NCBI GenBank assembly: GCA_034359265.1
Contig: CP136896.1
Span: 22,537,501 to 22,601,500, forward strand
Length of the DNA: 64,000 nt
Reading direction: 5' to 3'
From: Canna indica
Lineage: Eukaryota; Streptophyta; Magnoliopsida; Zingiberales; Cannaceae
The translations under genes and the position numbers were made by a program. Positions 13,269-24,784 of the stretch are shown one piece after another (the stretch's first letter is position 1; each line of letters begins with the position of its first letter). The notes under the pieces were generated by a model, which saw nothing but the letters and a program-made list of their open reading frames with translations, was not told the origin of the DNA and ran no database searches.

Positions 13269-13404
13269 TCGCCAGGAGAGCAACGGGGATGGATAAAGGA
13301 AGTGGAGAGTGACGATATCATTGCGTTTGTTGGAGGAGTAGTAGTCTTTTTGGTTGATTACATATAATATATTATACACAAAAATATATGAATATGATTG
13401 ACTC

Positions 13405-13500
13405 GGTCGATCCACTAGCTGCTTGGTGGTTAGATACTAGAATATGTTGTCTGATGTCATAAATTCAATTCCTAATTATAGTGTTTTCTGATTCTTGCAT
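13405..13500 (+). mobile_element. Possible tRNA-derived SINE fragment
   Basis: The stretch contains an A-box-like TGCTTGGTGGTTAG followed about 30 bases later by a B-box-like AAATTCAATTCC, the spacing of a pol III internal promoter. No target duplication or clear tail was found. It may be a decayed SINE or coincidence. Confidence 0.35.
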
Positions 13501-13622
13501 TTGCACCTCTTGCGATGTTATAAAGATGTTTTTTATTAAAATAATAGGAGAAAATGTCCTATATTTTTTAACAAGTATCGTCTCGGAAAATTTCTGGCCA
13601 AAGTGGATATCACTACTAGAAT

Positions 13623-13990
13623 TGTGGTCATCAACGACGACTGATACCGTGGTTGAACCGTCGGTGATGAATATCACGAACGACGTCAATCGTGGCAAAC
13701 AACCATCGCTGATGTGTTCGTCTCAGATGTGTTGTGACGACCACGCATGACCGTCACACGTAATTATCAGCGACAACCTTGTGGACTATCGCTGATTTAA
13801 AAACATCGGTGACGGCTCTGGGGGCTATCATTGATACCAGCACATCAGCCTCGGCTCACAGCCGTCGGTGATACTATTAGCAACCATGATATTTGGTCAT
13901 GTCGAGGGCATTAGCCATTTACGATAGGCTTTCAACCACGGCTTAGTGACGGGTCACCGTGGGTAAACCGTGGCTAAAGATGTTATCCTG
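13623..13990. repeat. CACTA subterminal repeats, left end
   Basis: Short GC-rich motifs (CCGTCGGTGAT, ACCGTGGTTGAA, GACGGCTCTG and relatives) recur in both orientations just inside the terminal repeat. In En/Spm elements such arrays bind the accessory transposition protein. Confidence 0.75.
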
Positions 13991-14361
13991 TAACTGAAAA
14001 AATTGAAAATTTTGTAAAATCCTGTATACAATGATATATCGACTACAATCTATTTTCAATCACATATTACAATCAGAAAACATCATACACATGCATTTGA
14101 AACCAAACATACAAGTTTTACTTAAATATCATCAATCTCAGCCTCAAATCGGAGGCAAACAACTATCAAAATATCATCTATATATCCAAGTATCAAAATA
14201 TCATCTATATCAAGTATCAAAATATAAACAAAATACAATTAATCAAAATCTCACGATGGCGGTGGTGGCGGTGGAGGTGGTGGAGTCGACAACGATTAGG
14301 TCGGGAGCGTCGATTGGGTCGAGGAGGACGACGACTACGACATCATAGGTAGAAGGCCGGA

Positions 14362-15990
14362 CTAAGACGCAATCTGAGTGAGAAGTGTCTGCATGTTCTG
14401 GATCGTCTGTCTCAACTCGTCATTCGACCGTCTCTGCTCCTGCATATGCTCCTCCATCGTCAGCCTCTGCTCCTGCATCCTCTCCTCCATCGCGTGCCTC
14501 TGCTCCTCCATCGTCTGTCTCTGTTGGGTGAGCTCCAACTCCATGGCCGCTATCCGGCTCTAGTCCTGCGTTCGGGATGACGAGGGTCGCTCACCCGCAG
14601 TCGGAGGGGTCGGTGCCCCAAGTGGCTCGAGCACGGCGCGTGCATGACCACTGTCTGCAAAGCCATAAACACGGCCATGCTCCCAGCCACCTGCGGCCTC
14701 CACCCAAGCTCCTACGTCGAACTCCTGTGGTGTCCCTCTACGCTCGATCACAGTCCTCGAATAAGTTTCCTACACGTGTTTATATTTTAAATATATATAA
14801 ACTATAAATAAAAATTGTGTAAATCAAATAGACATATATAAATACTTACCATTATGATCGAGGCTCTGCTATCAACGTAGTCCCCCGCTCCTCGTCGACG
14901 ACGATGGGTGCGCTCAAACACCTCCATCATCGATGGGCGTTGGACGGTGTTGTCCTTCGTCACGTGCGTCTTACATTAGAAAACAAATACATTAGTATCA
15001 TTATACACAATATATAATTTAATTAAAAGTAAGGAAATTATATATACCATACGACGCTCATGCACCGTAAAAGACACTGAGCCACCAGTGTGGCGCGCCC
15101 CCGTGCCGTCCCTCCCGGACATGCGATTTCTCGACGCAGTCCGGGAGACCTCCTGCCACTCTGGAGTGTCCCATCGCTCAACGAGCTGGTCCCACACATG
15201 GCCAGGAATCCACTCGGGGGCGTGTCCCCGAGTCTGCCCTATCTGTGTGGCCCCCAGCCGTCTCATCACGATCTGACGGGCATGCTCAAGCAGCCCGTTA
15301 TAGCGAGCGCGGGCAACACGCTCCCATGCAGCCTCCACAAAAGTGGTCTGGTCCTCTGGCCGTGTATAATGACACTGTAAAAAAAATTATTATTACCGAT
15401 GAATATTTAACATTAATATTAATTTAATAAATAAACTTACCATGAACTCTCACCACAATAAATCCATATGCTCACGGGGCACGTGAGACCATGTAGGCCA
15501 CGCCCCGTACATAAACTTTCAGATCGTCCCCGCTATCGTGCGGGGGACGTCCTCCTGCTCAAATATGCACCAAATATAAATTCATATTATGATATTTTGA
15601 ATTATAAATAAATTATAAGAAATAATTAATGCATATACTTACCTTCTTCCACGCACAGTAATTGCTCTGCGCAGTTCTCTCTTGGGTGGCGGAGGGAGAA
15701 TTCTGTTAGGCCCTCGTGGCCTACGTCTCGATGTCGATGGGCCTGGATCGACTGAAGGGATGGTGGCTGGAGGTAGGGGGATGGTGACCATATCAGCTGG
15801 GGGAATGGTGGATGGATCAGGTGGGAGAATGGTGGCTGGACCAGGTGGGAGAATGGTGGCCGGAGGTGGGGGGATGGTGGTGGAAGACGAAGGGTCAGTG
15901 GGTACAGGTGGGGCGGGTGGTAATCATCAGGGGGTCCTACGAGGAATGCCTCCTCGAGAACTGATATCTCGAACCAAAGCTGTAAAAATT
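14362..15990 (-). pseudogene. CACTA accessory gene, Transposase_24 (Ptta/En/Spm) type
   Basis: Minus-strand exons can be traced. A proline-rich exon ends near 15652. A second (to 15048) holds WQEVSRTASRNRMSGRDG and ARHTGGSVSFTVHERRM, the typical Transposase_24 pattern. A third (14969-14850, exactly 40 codons) begins THVTKDNT. A fourth starts at 14769 with ETYSRTVIERRG. That last exon has an in-frame TAG at about 14560, after SSSRTQD, and then continues in the same frame into a strongly coiled-coil stretch (MEEQRHAMEERMQEQR...) ending at 14362. The coiled coil probably serves dimerisation. By family knowledge this product binds subterminal repeats. The TAG marks it as a pseudogene unless the real splice pattern skips it. 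Upstream exon limits are uncertain. Confidence 0.65.
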
Positions 15991-16064
15991 TAATATAATT
16001 AGATTATATATAATAGATTAATAGATATATTTAATAATTGAATATATATACTTCACATTTACAA

Positions 16065-17768
16065 TTATTCATCATCGTCATTATCATCATCCGTGTAATA
16101 CTCTTCTTCTTGTTCTTCTGTATCTGAATCTTGAAATTCTTCTTCGTCTCCCTCATCTTCATTCGGTCCTTCCTCAACTTCGTTATCGTCCTCATCAATG
16201 TATTCTATTTCCAATTGAACTAACTCTGTGTCATCATCCTCGAATATTGGACTAACTCATTCCACTTCGGAAGGATCTTCTTCTTAATAAAAGTCATATG
16301 CTGGCTCATTATCTCCAACTATCAGGTCAATTTTACCTGTGGCTTTAGTCTTACAGACTACACGCCAATCTGCCCTGTCTTTCTTTCGAGATGAATACTG
16401 CATATAATATACTTGATCAGCTTGAGATGCCAATATAAATGACAATCATAAGTTCATCAGCCGATAACAATCATAAGTGACAACTCCCTCAGCCCACAAT
16501 GTTTTGAGCTCATCAATTAGGGGACGGAGAAATATGTCAATTTCTTTGCCAGGACCCCTAAGTACCAGAATAATCATCGAAAGATAGATAAATTCATCTT
16601 TCACACACATTGAGGGCGGTAAATTATAAACTGTTAACAGCACTGGCCATACTGAATACAGAGTTGCCGAATTACCAAACAGATTAAAACCATCTGTGCA
16701 CAATCCCAACCTGATATTTCTAGTCTCCCCAGCAAATGATGGATAACACCTATCCAAATATTTCCATGCATCACTGTCGGATGGATGAGTCATTACTGTA
16801 TCATCACGACTTCTTGCATGCCAACTCATATAGGGGGCAGTCTTTTCCGACATGAATAACCTTTGAAGCCTCGGTGTCAGTGGAAAATACCGAAGCACCT
16901 TAAAGGGAATATTTTTTTGTCGAACCGATTTCTTCTTCTTGTAACGAGGATGTTCACATACCGGGCATTGTTCTAACTGTGCATTTTCTTTATAATATAA
17001 AATACAGTTATTTGAGCACGCGTGTATCTTTTCATACCTAAGCCCTAATTTTCTCATCAACTTTTTTGTCTTATAAAAGGTTGGCTCAAACTTGTTATTT
17101 GGAGGTAGCATACCACTGATAAAGCCCGCAATCCGATCAAACGCAACCCCGTTGATATTACAATCGGACTTGATGTTCAGGAGTTGTGTCATTGCTGAAA
17201 ATCTTGTATAATTAGGACAATTCTCATACAAAGGTTCATCGGCAGCTTTCAACATCTCGTAAAATTCTGCAGCCTCCTTATTCGGCAATTCAATCTGTAT
17301 CTCAGGTTGTTCTTCAGTGACTTCAACTGTCATAGTATCTGGTGGCACTACCGTCTCAGTAACTGACTCAATATTATCATTTAAATGGAATTGTCCTCCA
17401 AGACTATCCAAAATCATTGTTTTATAAGGATTAAGTGGATTGGAAGAAGAAACATCAGCAGAAGAAGATTCATCATGAGTTTGGATAACAGGATTGCTCG
17501 ACGTCCCGACTTGACGTGACTCCCCGTGACAATTCCATACAAAATATCTTGGTGTGAATCCTTTTGTATACAGATGTAGTGTGACAGTTTCTCGGTCCAA
17601 AAGTCTTATGTTCGAACATTTCCGGCACGGACATCGGATTTTATCACCACTAAGGATTTTTTCATTCGAGTAGGTGAAATTTAAGAAGTAAGTTACGCCT
17701 ACTCGAAATTCGTCCGTTATAGCTCCACGATGAATTCGTCGGTACATCCAACTTCGATCGCCCGACAT
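16065..17768 (-). pseudogene. CACTA Tnp2-type transposase, internally deleted
   Basis: A 440-residue open frame starts MSGDRSWMYRR and carries the N-terminal Transpos_assoc zinc-binding region (CRKC...) and the start of the Transposase_21 domain (YEKIHACSNNC, CPVCEHPRYK, PFKVLRYFPLTPRLQRLF). It stops with TGA at 16446, after LWAEGVVTYDCY. Past that stop, the same frame resumes with ASQADQVYYMQYSSRKK...ADWRVVCKTKATGKIDLI, a typical C-terminal part of these proteins, then an acidic tail to 16065 broken by a second stop. The middle of the domain, including most catalytic residues, is missing. A 12-base direct repeat sits at the junction. It is an inactive deletion derivative. Confidence 0.88.
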
Positions 17769-18219
17769 GTTCTGTCAAAAAGTTTGCAATATCTTTAGGT
17801 AATGTCTTTAGGTGGGATGATCCTATTCCATTCGGGATTCATGTTATTCATATTGAACTTAGTATTTTTTTTAGTCATTAACTTCATTCTAAATTTCGGC
17901 AGCATCTCCCTATAGTTCTCCAAATACGCATATCATCTAGGCGCGTATCGGATAATAAGGGAGATACAAGCCAAAATTAAAAAATGAAGTTAATGACTAA
18001 AAAAATAAACTAAGTGCAATATAAATAACTATGCTCCCAAATTGTCCAATTAAAGATAATTCAAGGGTTGTACGTCGTATAAAAGATCATTAACTTTGTT
18101 TACACGAACATACAACCCCCGAACGGATCTAAGGTTTTGCAAAATTAAAACTTGACTCGTCGATCGTACGTGAAACATATCAACTCGTCTTGATTTTTTC
18201 TAACTTTATGGATGCCGAT

Positions 18220-18434
18220 GCGAGTCCATAGTGGACGATTCCGCGCGAGTCCAAAATGGACGATTCCGGCACGAGTCCATCCATTGTGGACGATTCCGCA
18301 CGAGTCCAAAGTGGATAATTCCGGCACGATTCCATCCATTGTGGACGATTCCGCATGAGTCCAAAGTGGACGATTTCGCGCGAGTCCAAAGTGGATGATT
18401 CCGGCACGAGTCCTTAGTGGACGATTCCGCGCGA
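18220..18434. repeat. Minisatellite of about 25-29-bp units inside the CACTA element
   Basis: About eight units with the core CGAGTCCAAAGTGGACGATTCCG follow one another, with alternating shorter (about 25) and longer (about 29) versions. The array lies on the 5' side of the transposase. Units are adjacent and degenerate without unique spacers, so this is not a CRISPR array. Confidence 0.85.
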
Positions 18435-18639
18435 CTAATTAATTAATATTAAACTAATAATTAACCTAATTAACAATTAATTTCTAATTATTAATAATTA
18501 ATTTCTAAAAATTAACAATAAATAATTTTAAAAAACTAATCAAATTGTGATTAGGGTTATTAAACCCTAATCATAATTTGATTAGGGGTTAATTACCCTA
18601 ATCAAGTAATTGATTAGGGTAATTAAACCCTAATCATGC

Positions 18640-19468
18640 AATAGCCGGCATCACTGTCGGCTACTGCTCGTCAGCATTGGGGCCGATGGTAATCGGCCCC
18701 AATGTAGCGCTGACTGGGTTGAGGACGGCACTGAGATGAACATCGGGTCGATGCTGGCGCGGAGAGGGCCGGCCTGGTCGACGCCGGCGTGGAGAAGCAG
18801 CGCGGGCGAAAAGGGCGACGCTGTGGGGATTTAACGGAGGAGGAGAGGAAGCGAGCATACCGAAAGGTTCACCGACGACAATTGACGGCGGCGGCAATAG
18901 GCAACAACTCCCTGGCAACTCGGCAGCGACGGACGACGGCGATAGCAGCGACAGCGGCAAGTAGAGAAGGAAGAGGAAGAAAGAGGAAGGGTCGGGCGCG
19001 AATGCAAATAAAAAGGATTTCCACCGACGGCGCATTGGCCGTCGAAACACCGTGGATGTGTAATTTTATTATCATCGACGGCTCGCAGAGCCGTCGGTTA
19101 AGAGAGTTATATATTCGCGATGCGTTCGTGGCATTAAATAATAAGCGACGGCCGCAACCAGCCGTGGCTAATGACTTACGCATATCACCGATGACGTAGC
19201 ATAGCCGTCACTACTAACATATTTTATTTCATGCGCCCGGTTACTCTCATCACCAACGGCTACGAGGCCCCCGCTAAACCGTGGCTACTAACCCATTTTA
19301 ATTCGTGCGCCGTGCGCGCCATGATCTATGAGCGACGGCTTTGTGCGGCCATATGCGAGCCGTGACTGATTTAGTTACATCAGCCACGGTCGACTGGGCC
19401 GACGCAAAGCCGTGACTTATTCTGACGGCTCTGGCAGCCGTCGCTGATCCCCGTTGCTGATGTGGTAT
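18640..19468. repeat. CACTA subterminal repeats, right end
   Basis: Dense GACGGC, AGCCGTCGG and AGCCGTGACTGAT motifs in both orientations fill the interior side of the right terminal repeat, matching those at the left end. The open frames here are by-products of this GC-rich array. Confidence 0.7.
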
Positions 19469-20503
19469 ATTCTAGTAGTGTATGAAAATTAGAAAGGGAT
19501 TTCTAATTTTTCATTTGAGACGTAATTCGGGAAAATTATTACATATAAACAAGTATTAGAGTTTGACATGTCTTTCATACCCTAGCTTGATTTGGGACAT
19601 TATGTAATAGAATAACTTAATTGCACGAGAACTAATCACCGATAAGCGTTCGATCCTTTCTGATTGAACTCCATACTATTCAAGTAGTCATGACACGTTG
19701 CTAGATGTCAATCTTGACTTGTGGGTCAAATGATGATGATCAGGGTGATCACATTAAAGAGTTTAATGGGGATCATGAAGAAGAATTTGCAAAGAAAGTG
19801 TTCTATCAAATTAATACACTCGTGTAGGGTCAACCCACTGCCGGCTTTGTGTGGGGCCCAATGGGTCACACATGAACAAGTTTCCTCGTAACGAGATTTA
19901 TTAGATAAATTTCGAATGTGGCAATTAATGTTTGCTAGCATGGACATGTCACAACCCGATCACAATGCTCGTCTATGAATACCGAAGAGGAAGAAGTTTC
20001 TTGTTTCGATCGACCACATGAACCCGAGGAAGAGTTCCTCGAAACCTTAACTTGTAGGGTTCGGTGTGCGGCTACATTAAACCATAAGGGGTCGAGTCTC
20101 GTGAGATGAGTTCGACCACCTCTTGGTTGAGCTGAACCTCATTTAGATGAGTTCTACTAAGTCAAGAGGACGAAGGACGATTATTTTGAATAGTTGACCT
20201 GGATATCCTTAATGCAAGGAGTTGACTCCTTGAACCAGGGAGTCGGTTGCTTTAGGGAGAGAGGTGTCAGCTCCTTAGGGTGGCTGGTCCTCATCCCTTG
20301 AGGGTAGCCGACCTTATCTCTTGAGAGGCTTTGCTTCTCCCTTTTTGAGGATGAAGGGAGGGCCCCTGAGCTTAGGTAAGTACTCACCTCCCTCAAAGTT
20401 TCCTCAAGAGCAGTCCTCTAGTTCTTGAGGAATTGCAGCCACACCTTGTAAGGCCCTACCAGAGCTCTTTCAGCTTCAAGTCACTGCCAAATTAAGAGGA
20501 ATT

Positions 20504-23500
20504 TGTAAGTTGAATGATCACACTAGAGGGAGGGTGAATAGTGTCTACCACTAATTTTTAAGCTAAATTCAATTCTTAAACGAGTTCTTGATTTCAATAC
20601 AAGTATATACTTTAGTGAGTAAATAGTCAAGTAATAAACATAAAATAAATCAATGCTAACACACCAACGCCTACTCCACTTCCTAAGCACTGTGCCTAGG
20701 ATTTCACACACAAATCCACTAAGTTAAGAGTTTCTTACAATTGAGGACTTTTCATCGGAAAGTCTCCACACTCACACCGAAGGCACTTCCACACTTGGAA
20801 GTCTCCGCCTTCACACCGAGTGCACTCTCCCACCTCAAATCCTAAAGAACTCTCCTAACCTAGCTCACACAGGTGGTTTTATGTCTCTACACCAAGACTA
20901 CCACCCAAATCACAAACCTAGATCCCTAGGTGTAAACACACTCAAATCACAAGTAAATGAACAATAAAATACAAGTAGTGAGAGCAAATATATCTACGGC
21001 GCTTCTTTTCGTCAAAGATATAATTGACGCCTAATGCTTTGGGAAACGATTATCGAATCCTCATTCATGATTACTTTCTACCAAGATATATTTGCAGTAC
21101 AAGTGGCAGACATCTGGGAAAGCTTTCACAGACGTCGCATCCATCCTAAATACCAATGCAAAGATCGTGAACCCATCTCGAGACCAACCAAGGATATAAA
21201 GACTAATCTTACTTAGAGCTCGACACACAATCTTACAAACTCCGACCGAACTCAGGGGTTGTGGATTGGACTAGAACTACTGGCCCGATCGGGCTAGACC
21301 CAGCAACGCCCCACCCCTCATTTCGAACCAGACCGCGCTACCCCATCCAGGGGGCTCCGCCCAATTGTAATCTCCAAGTCAGGCTCAAACCAGACTGAAC
21401 GGCTCTGCCCAGGGAGCCCACCTGGCCACACAAGAATATCTACATCCTACCTTATCAGAAAATATGCACATGTCATCTACGGGATCGACTTTGACCTATT
21501 CTAGGCAACCTCGTTGCAACATTCTCGGGCTACAACACCGTCCTTCCCTACAATACAAATAGACACGGCACACTCAGGTAACCCTAAGTTCTAATTTCAT
21601 AAACCTCTACCTTGGATGTTGGCCTAAGGTTTTCAACCTTGGTCTTAATCTCGGTTTTGATGATAACAAACATGGAACTAATGATTTCATGGAGAATTAT
21701 TTTCAGGTTCCATATCGATCAGCGCACGACGTCCACGATCGGAAATATCGGAGAAATCAAAAAATCGGAAGGACGTTGGTTGACGCGCTCGAATTCGTCG
21801 GGAAGTTAGAATTTAGGTTTAGGGTGTCTAGATAAATTGTAAATCCTCATGATGATGCAAAGAAATCCCAAAACATGATGAGCGTCGCCAACAGGCACCA
21901 AATCAGCCCATTGAGAGAGCTATTTTGGCTCTCTCTTCTTGAGGCTTATAAATAGCAGCAATCGAGTGCCTTCCATGGTTATCCAAGATTCTATTGAGCT
22001 ATCTTTGATCATCTCTAAAGCCTTTCTTGAGCCATCTCTTTGCAAACCCTAGTTTCCATGATTAAACCTTTATCTATCCTTCAAACCTTTAAGATTCATC
22101 TTCTCAAGGCATCAAGAGGACTAGGGAGTTTCTTTTGGAGCTAAGTATAGTATGATTTGTTTATTGCTCCAATTGTTATTGTATTTTCTTGGTTATTTTC
22201 ATTGTATATCAAGTGTGTAAACCTAGGTTGCTAGGTTTGATTGAGTTGGCGATTGCCTTGGTGTTAAGGCTTAAATCCACCATTGTAAACTTAGTTTACT
22301 AGGATTAGTTGAGTTGTCCCTTAGGTTGAGGTGGGAGAGTGCTCTCAGTAGGAAGGCGGGATACTTCCGGATGTGGAAGTGCCTTCGGTTTGAGAGCGGA
22401 GACTTTCCGGTGTAAAGTCCTCTTTGTAAGGGAAACGATATAATCTAGTAAAATAAGTTTGGAAATCCTAAGCGGGGTGCTTAGGTAATGGAGTAGACAT
22501 TGGGGCCGAACCACTATAAATAATTGTGTTAGTATTGATATCATTGTTTGTGTTTAAATTATTTTATTATTGCTTCTGCATTTAGTCGATGAGAGACACC
22601 GAACCGAACCGGAATTTGTATTATTATTTCTGCATTTATAATAATTGTTTTATTATTGCAATTTATCTAAGTAATCTAAGAAATGATTAAAATCAGAATT
22701 AGGCAAAAAGATTTAGATAACATACTATTCACCCCCCTCTAGTGTAGTCATTTAACCAACATTGGAGTCCCCCTAACTTGGATGTCGGAGTGTCTTTCGC
22801 AGGTCCTCCCACTAGCGTTGAACCAAACAATGAGAGACACCGAACTGAACAGACATTAACAGCTCTCAAGCAATGATTCTTAGTCCCTTTCTTGATGCCT
22901 TGAGAATGAAACAATAGAGATGAAAGGCAAAGTCAAGAGTTGAGGCTATGTGGACTAGGGTTTAAGGGAAAATAGCTCAATGAAGCTGGGTTTGTATGAT
23001 ATCTCAAGGTGTTCCAACAATACTTTAGAAGGCCGAGAAAGAGTGTTTAAATAGAGAGTATGGTGAGAGAGTCGAGTCCAACGGGTAGAAATGGCTAAAA
23101 ATAGAGTCGTTGGACTTTTCGGTCGATCGTCGGCCGACCCTGGGTCGACCCACGATCACTTGAGAGTCGACTAAAATAGCTACTAGAAATTCTAGTAGCT
23201 TTTCGATCGATCAAGGGCCAATACTCGTTCGGCCGAGGGTCGATCAAGGATTGACCGATAATCAGGTATCACCAATGATAACTGATTTTTTGATCGACAC
23301 TCGCTCGGGGTTCGGATATCGGATATTGAAGGTTCTAGGCATCATAATAGGGAAAGTGCATTATACCTAGACACCCTAAACCTAAATTTGCTTTTTTTGA
23401 CGACAATCGTGCATCAGACCACATCCTTCCAATTTCTTCCAATAACACCTTGTCTTTTTCGAATGGGGATGTGTCGCCGACTCTAAACCCGCTACTATCA

Positions 23501-23592
23501 TGCTAAAAGACACCGTTAAATGTGGTTTGTTAATTATCATCAAAACAGATTCCAAGGAATACTTGAGTGCGAGGGCAAAATCTCGGCCAACA
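20504..23592 (-). mobile_element. Sirevirus-like Copia LTR, minus strand, with a nested solo LTR
   Basis: On the minus strand it begins TGTTGGCCGAGATTTTGCC at 23592, preceded by the purine tract AAAAAGGGAGAGAA, and ends near 20504 after ACACTATTCACCCTCC. The same start and end motifs occur in the other family copies at 21617-22761, 52224-53674 and 59921-61219. Removing the nested solo LTR and one target-duplication copy leaves about 1.94 kb. It contains palindromic GGTCGACC/GGCCGACC motifs near 23.1-23.3 kb. It is the 3' LTR of a minus-strand element whose internal 3' part lies at 23593-24790. Confidence 0.72.
21617..22761 (+). mobile_element. Solo Copia LTR with perfect 5-bp target duplication
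   Basis: It starts TGTTGGCCTAAGG and ends TTAACCAACA, and the 5-base repeat TTGGA flanks it (21612-21616 and 22762-22766). No primer-binding site or purine tract adjoins it, so it is a solo LTR left by recombination between two LTRs. A TTATAAATAG box at about 21946 is the likely LTR promoter. The AACACTATTCACCCCC(T)CTAGTGT end is shared with the other copies in the window. Confidence 0.9.
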
Positions 23593-23766
23593 TTCTCTCC
23601 CTTTTTGATGATGACAAACTCTTATCTCAATTAAACAAGGGCAATAAAGTAGTAAGCATGTTTGCATGATTGTGATCCAATAATGATGCATGTATTGAGA
23701 GCAAGGAGAATAAATAAGTGATCTATGCAAGGCTCCTCCTATCAACATGTATGTATATATGTATAT

Positions 23767-23809
<43 letters not shown>

Positions 23810-24080
23810 TAACTCCCCCTACCGATATGCATTTTTATGTTATATAGAAAGAATGAACGATACATGCATATCTGTGATATGTATGCTATCAATGACAAAT
23901 TGCCTAAATATTAGTCATGATATCCTTATTTCTCCCCATTTTGACATCAATCAAAAAGGGCATAGAAGCAAGAAAACATAAATCACATCATTATATTGTA
24001 CACCATAAGATACATATCATAGCTCTATCAAGTACAAAATGAGATTTCAAATGCATTTAGCTATCAAGTCATAATTTGAT
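23593..24080 (-). other. 3' non-coding part of the minus-strand Copia element
   Basis: Read on the minus strand, this stretch contains repeated purine-rich tracts such as GGTAGGGGGAGTT and TGGGGAGAAATAAGG before the final tract adjoining the LTR. Multiple polypurine tracts upstream of the 3' LTR are a known trait of Sireviruses. An (AT)n microsatellite interrupts it. No open frame is supported. Confidence 0.5.
23774..23807. repeat. (AT)n microsatellite
   Basis: About 17 AT units run without interruption, preceded by a less regular TATATACATG stretch. Confidence 0.95.
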
Positions 24081-24089
24081 CCATACGAC

Positions 24090-24784
24090 TAGTCATGTCG
24101 ATGATACAATCGGTCCACGTGTCCTGATCCATGCGTAACTGAGCCATTTGAAAATCCAGGAAATGTAGCAATCATCAGGCTGTGGATGCGATGAGCTAGT
24201 ACCAACACCGTCATCTCCCTCATCTTCTTCATCGTCGTCCTGCTCTGGCTCCAGATTTGATAGATCTACCACTCGAGCCCTCTTCTCACGTGTGTCGGGA
24301 AAAACCCTCATCCTGGTCAGGGTGATAGTGTCAAATGGAATGGGGGCAGTATCAGCTGGATATCTACTTTGATCAACATGGGCATAGTTGATGAAGAGTG
24401 AGACCAAGGTCACATATGGTAAGGCTTTACGCAAGGATCTCTAGCACTCGATCATATTGTTTAGAATCATGTCTGCCAAGTCAATGGGTTGGACTCGACG
24501 TCATGGCTGAAGACAGTATACAACTACTCATGTGGGTCACCTCATCATAATGGCCAGCTCAAGGTAAGATGTTATGAGCTATGATAATATACATAATACG
24601 AGTAGGAGTACGTAAGGAGATATTTCGCTTGGATAGAAAAGATGGTCTGGTAAGATGGTGGACAGATAGCTCTCATCACTTCCTCATTCGGGAACATCAC
24701 ATTGAACTCATATGAGGATAAGGAATAGAGGCGAATGCCGCTCTCAGGTAAGTAAAATGTGGTTATGAGAATATCAGCTGTCAT
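24090..24784 (-). pseudogene. Relic of a plant retroelement extra ORF (putative plant transposon protein)
   Basis: Several minus-strand frames in a row resemble the widespread plant transposon protein domain: MTADILITTFYLPESGIRLY, then a stretch reading IIIAHNILP and GHYDEVTHM, then KALPYVTLVSLFINYAHVD and a long acidic tail (EPEQDDDEEDEGDDG). Stops and frame changes separate them. The position just before the polypurine tracts and 3' LTR is where Sireviruses may carry an additional, envelope-like ORF. The family link is from memory of conserved phrases and is moderately secure. Confidence 0.5.

Larger units (their letters stand above)
13611..19480 (-). mobile_element. Complete CACTA (En/Spm) DNA transposon
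   Basis: The element begins CACTACTAGAAT and ends with the exact complement ATTCTAGTAGTG. The 3-base direct repeat TAT flanks it (13608-13610 and 19481-19483). Both ends carry many short subterminal repeats of the kind GACGGCT, CCGTCG and CCGTGGCT. Its two genes read on the minus strand: a Tnp2-type transposase (16065-17768) and a downstream Transposase_24-type gene (about 14362-15990). Length is 5870 bases. The transposase has lost its catalytic middle, so it is non-autonomous. Confidence 0.95.
13535..20503 (+). mobile_element. Old Gypsy-type LTR relic interrupted by the CACTA element
   Basis: The two flanks of the CACTA element (13535-13610 and 19481 to about 20100) match one continuous stretch at about 47340-47950, for example AACAAGTATCG...AGTGGATAT on the left and TATTAGAGTTTGACA...TTTCATACCCTAGC on the right. 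The pieces are therefore one old LTR copy split by the insertion. It is further cut at about 20504 by a Copia LTR. Its own ends were not found. Confidence 0.7.

Noticed and set aside
12968..13312. 114-codon open frame on the plus strand
   Set aside because: It lies almost wholly within the hAT MITE and has no recognisable domain.
15682..15993. Gly-rich 103-codon open frame on the plus strand
   Set aside because: It is the reverse of the proline-rich exon of the minus-strand CACTA accessory gene.
18220..18434. Array of repeats that could be mistaken for CRISPR
   Set aside because: Units adjoin without unique spacers, vary in length, and lie inside a plant CACTA transposon.
18661..19199. Overlapping open frames on both strands
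   Set aside because: They fall in the GC-rich subterminal repeat array of the CACTA element and have low-complexity Arg/Pro/Ala composition.
20181..20396. 71-codon minus-strand open frame
   Set aside because: It lies in retroelement LTR sequence made of internal near-repeats (GAGTCGGTTG, GGTGTCAGCTCC) and has no domain.
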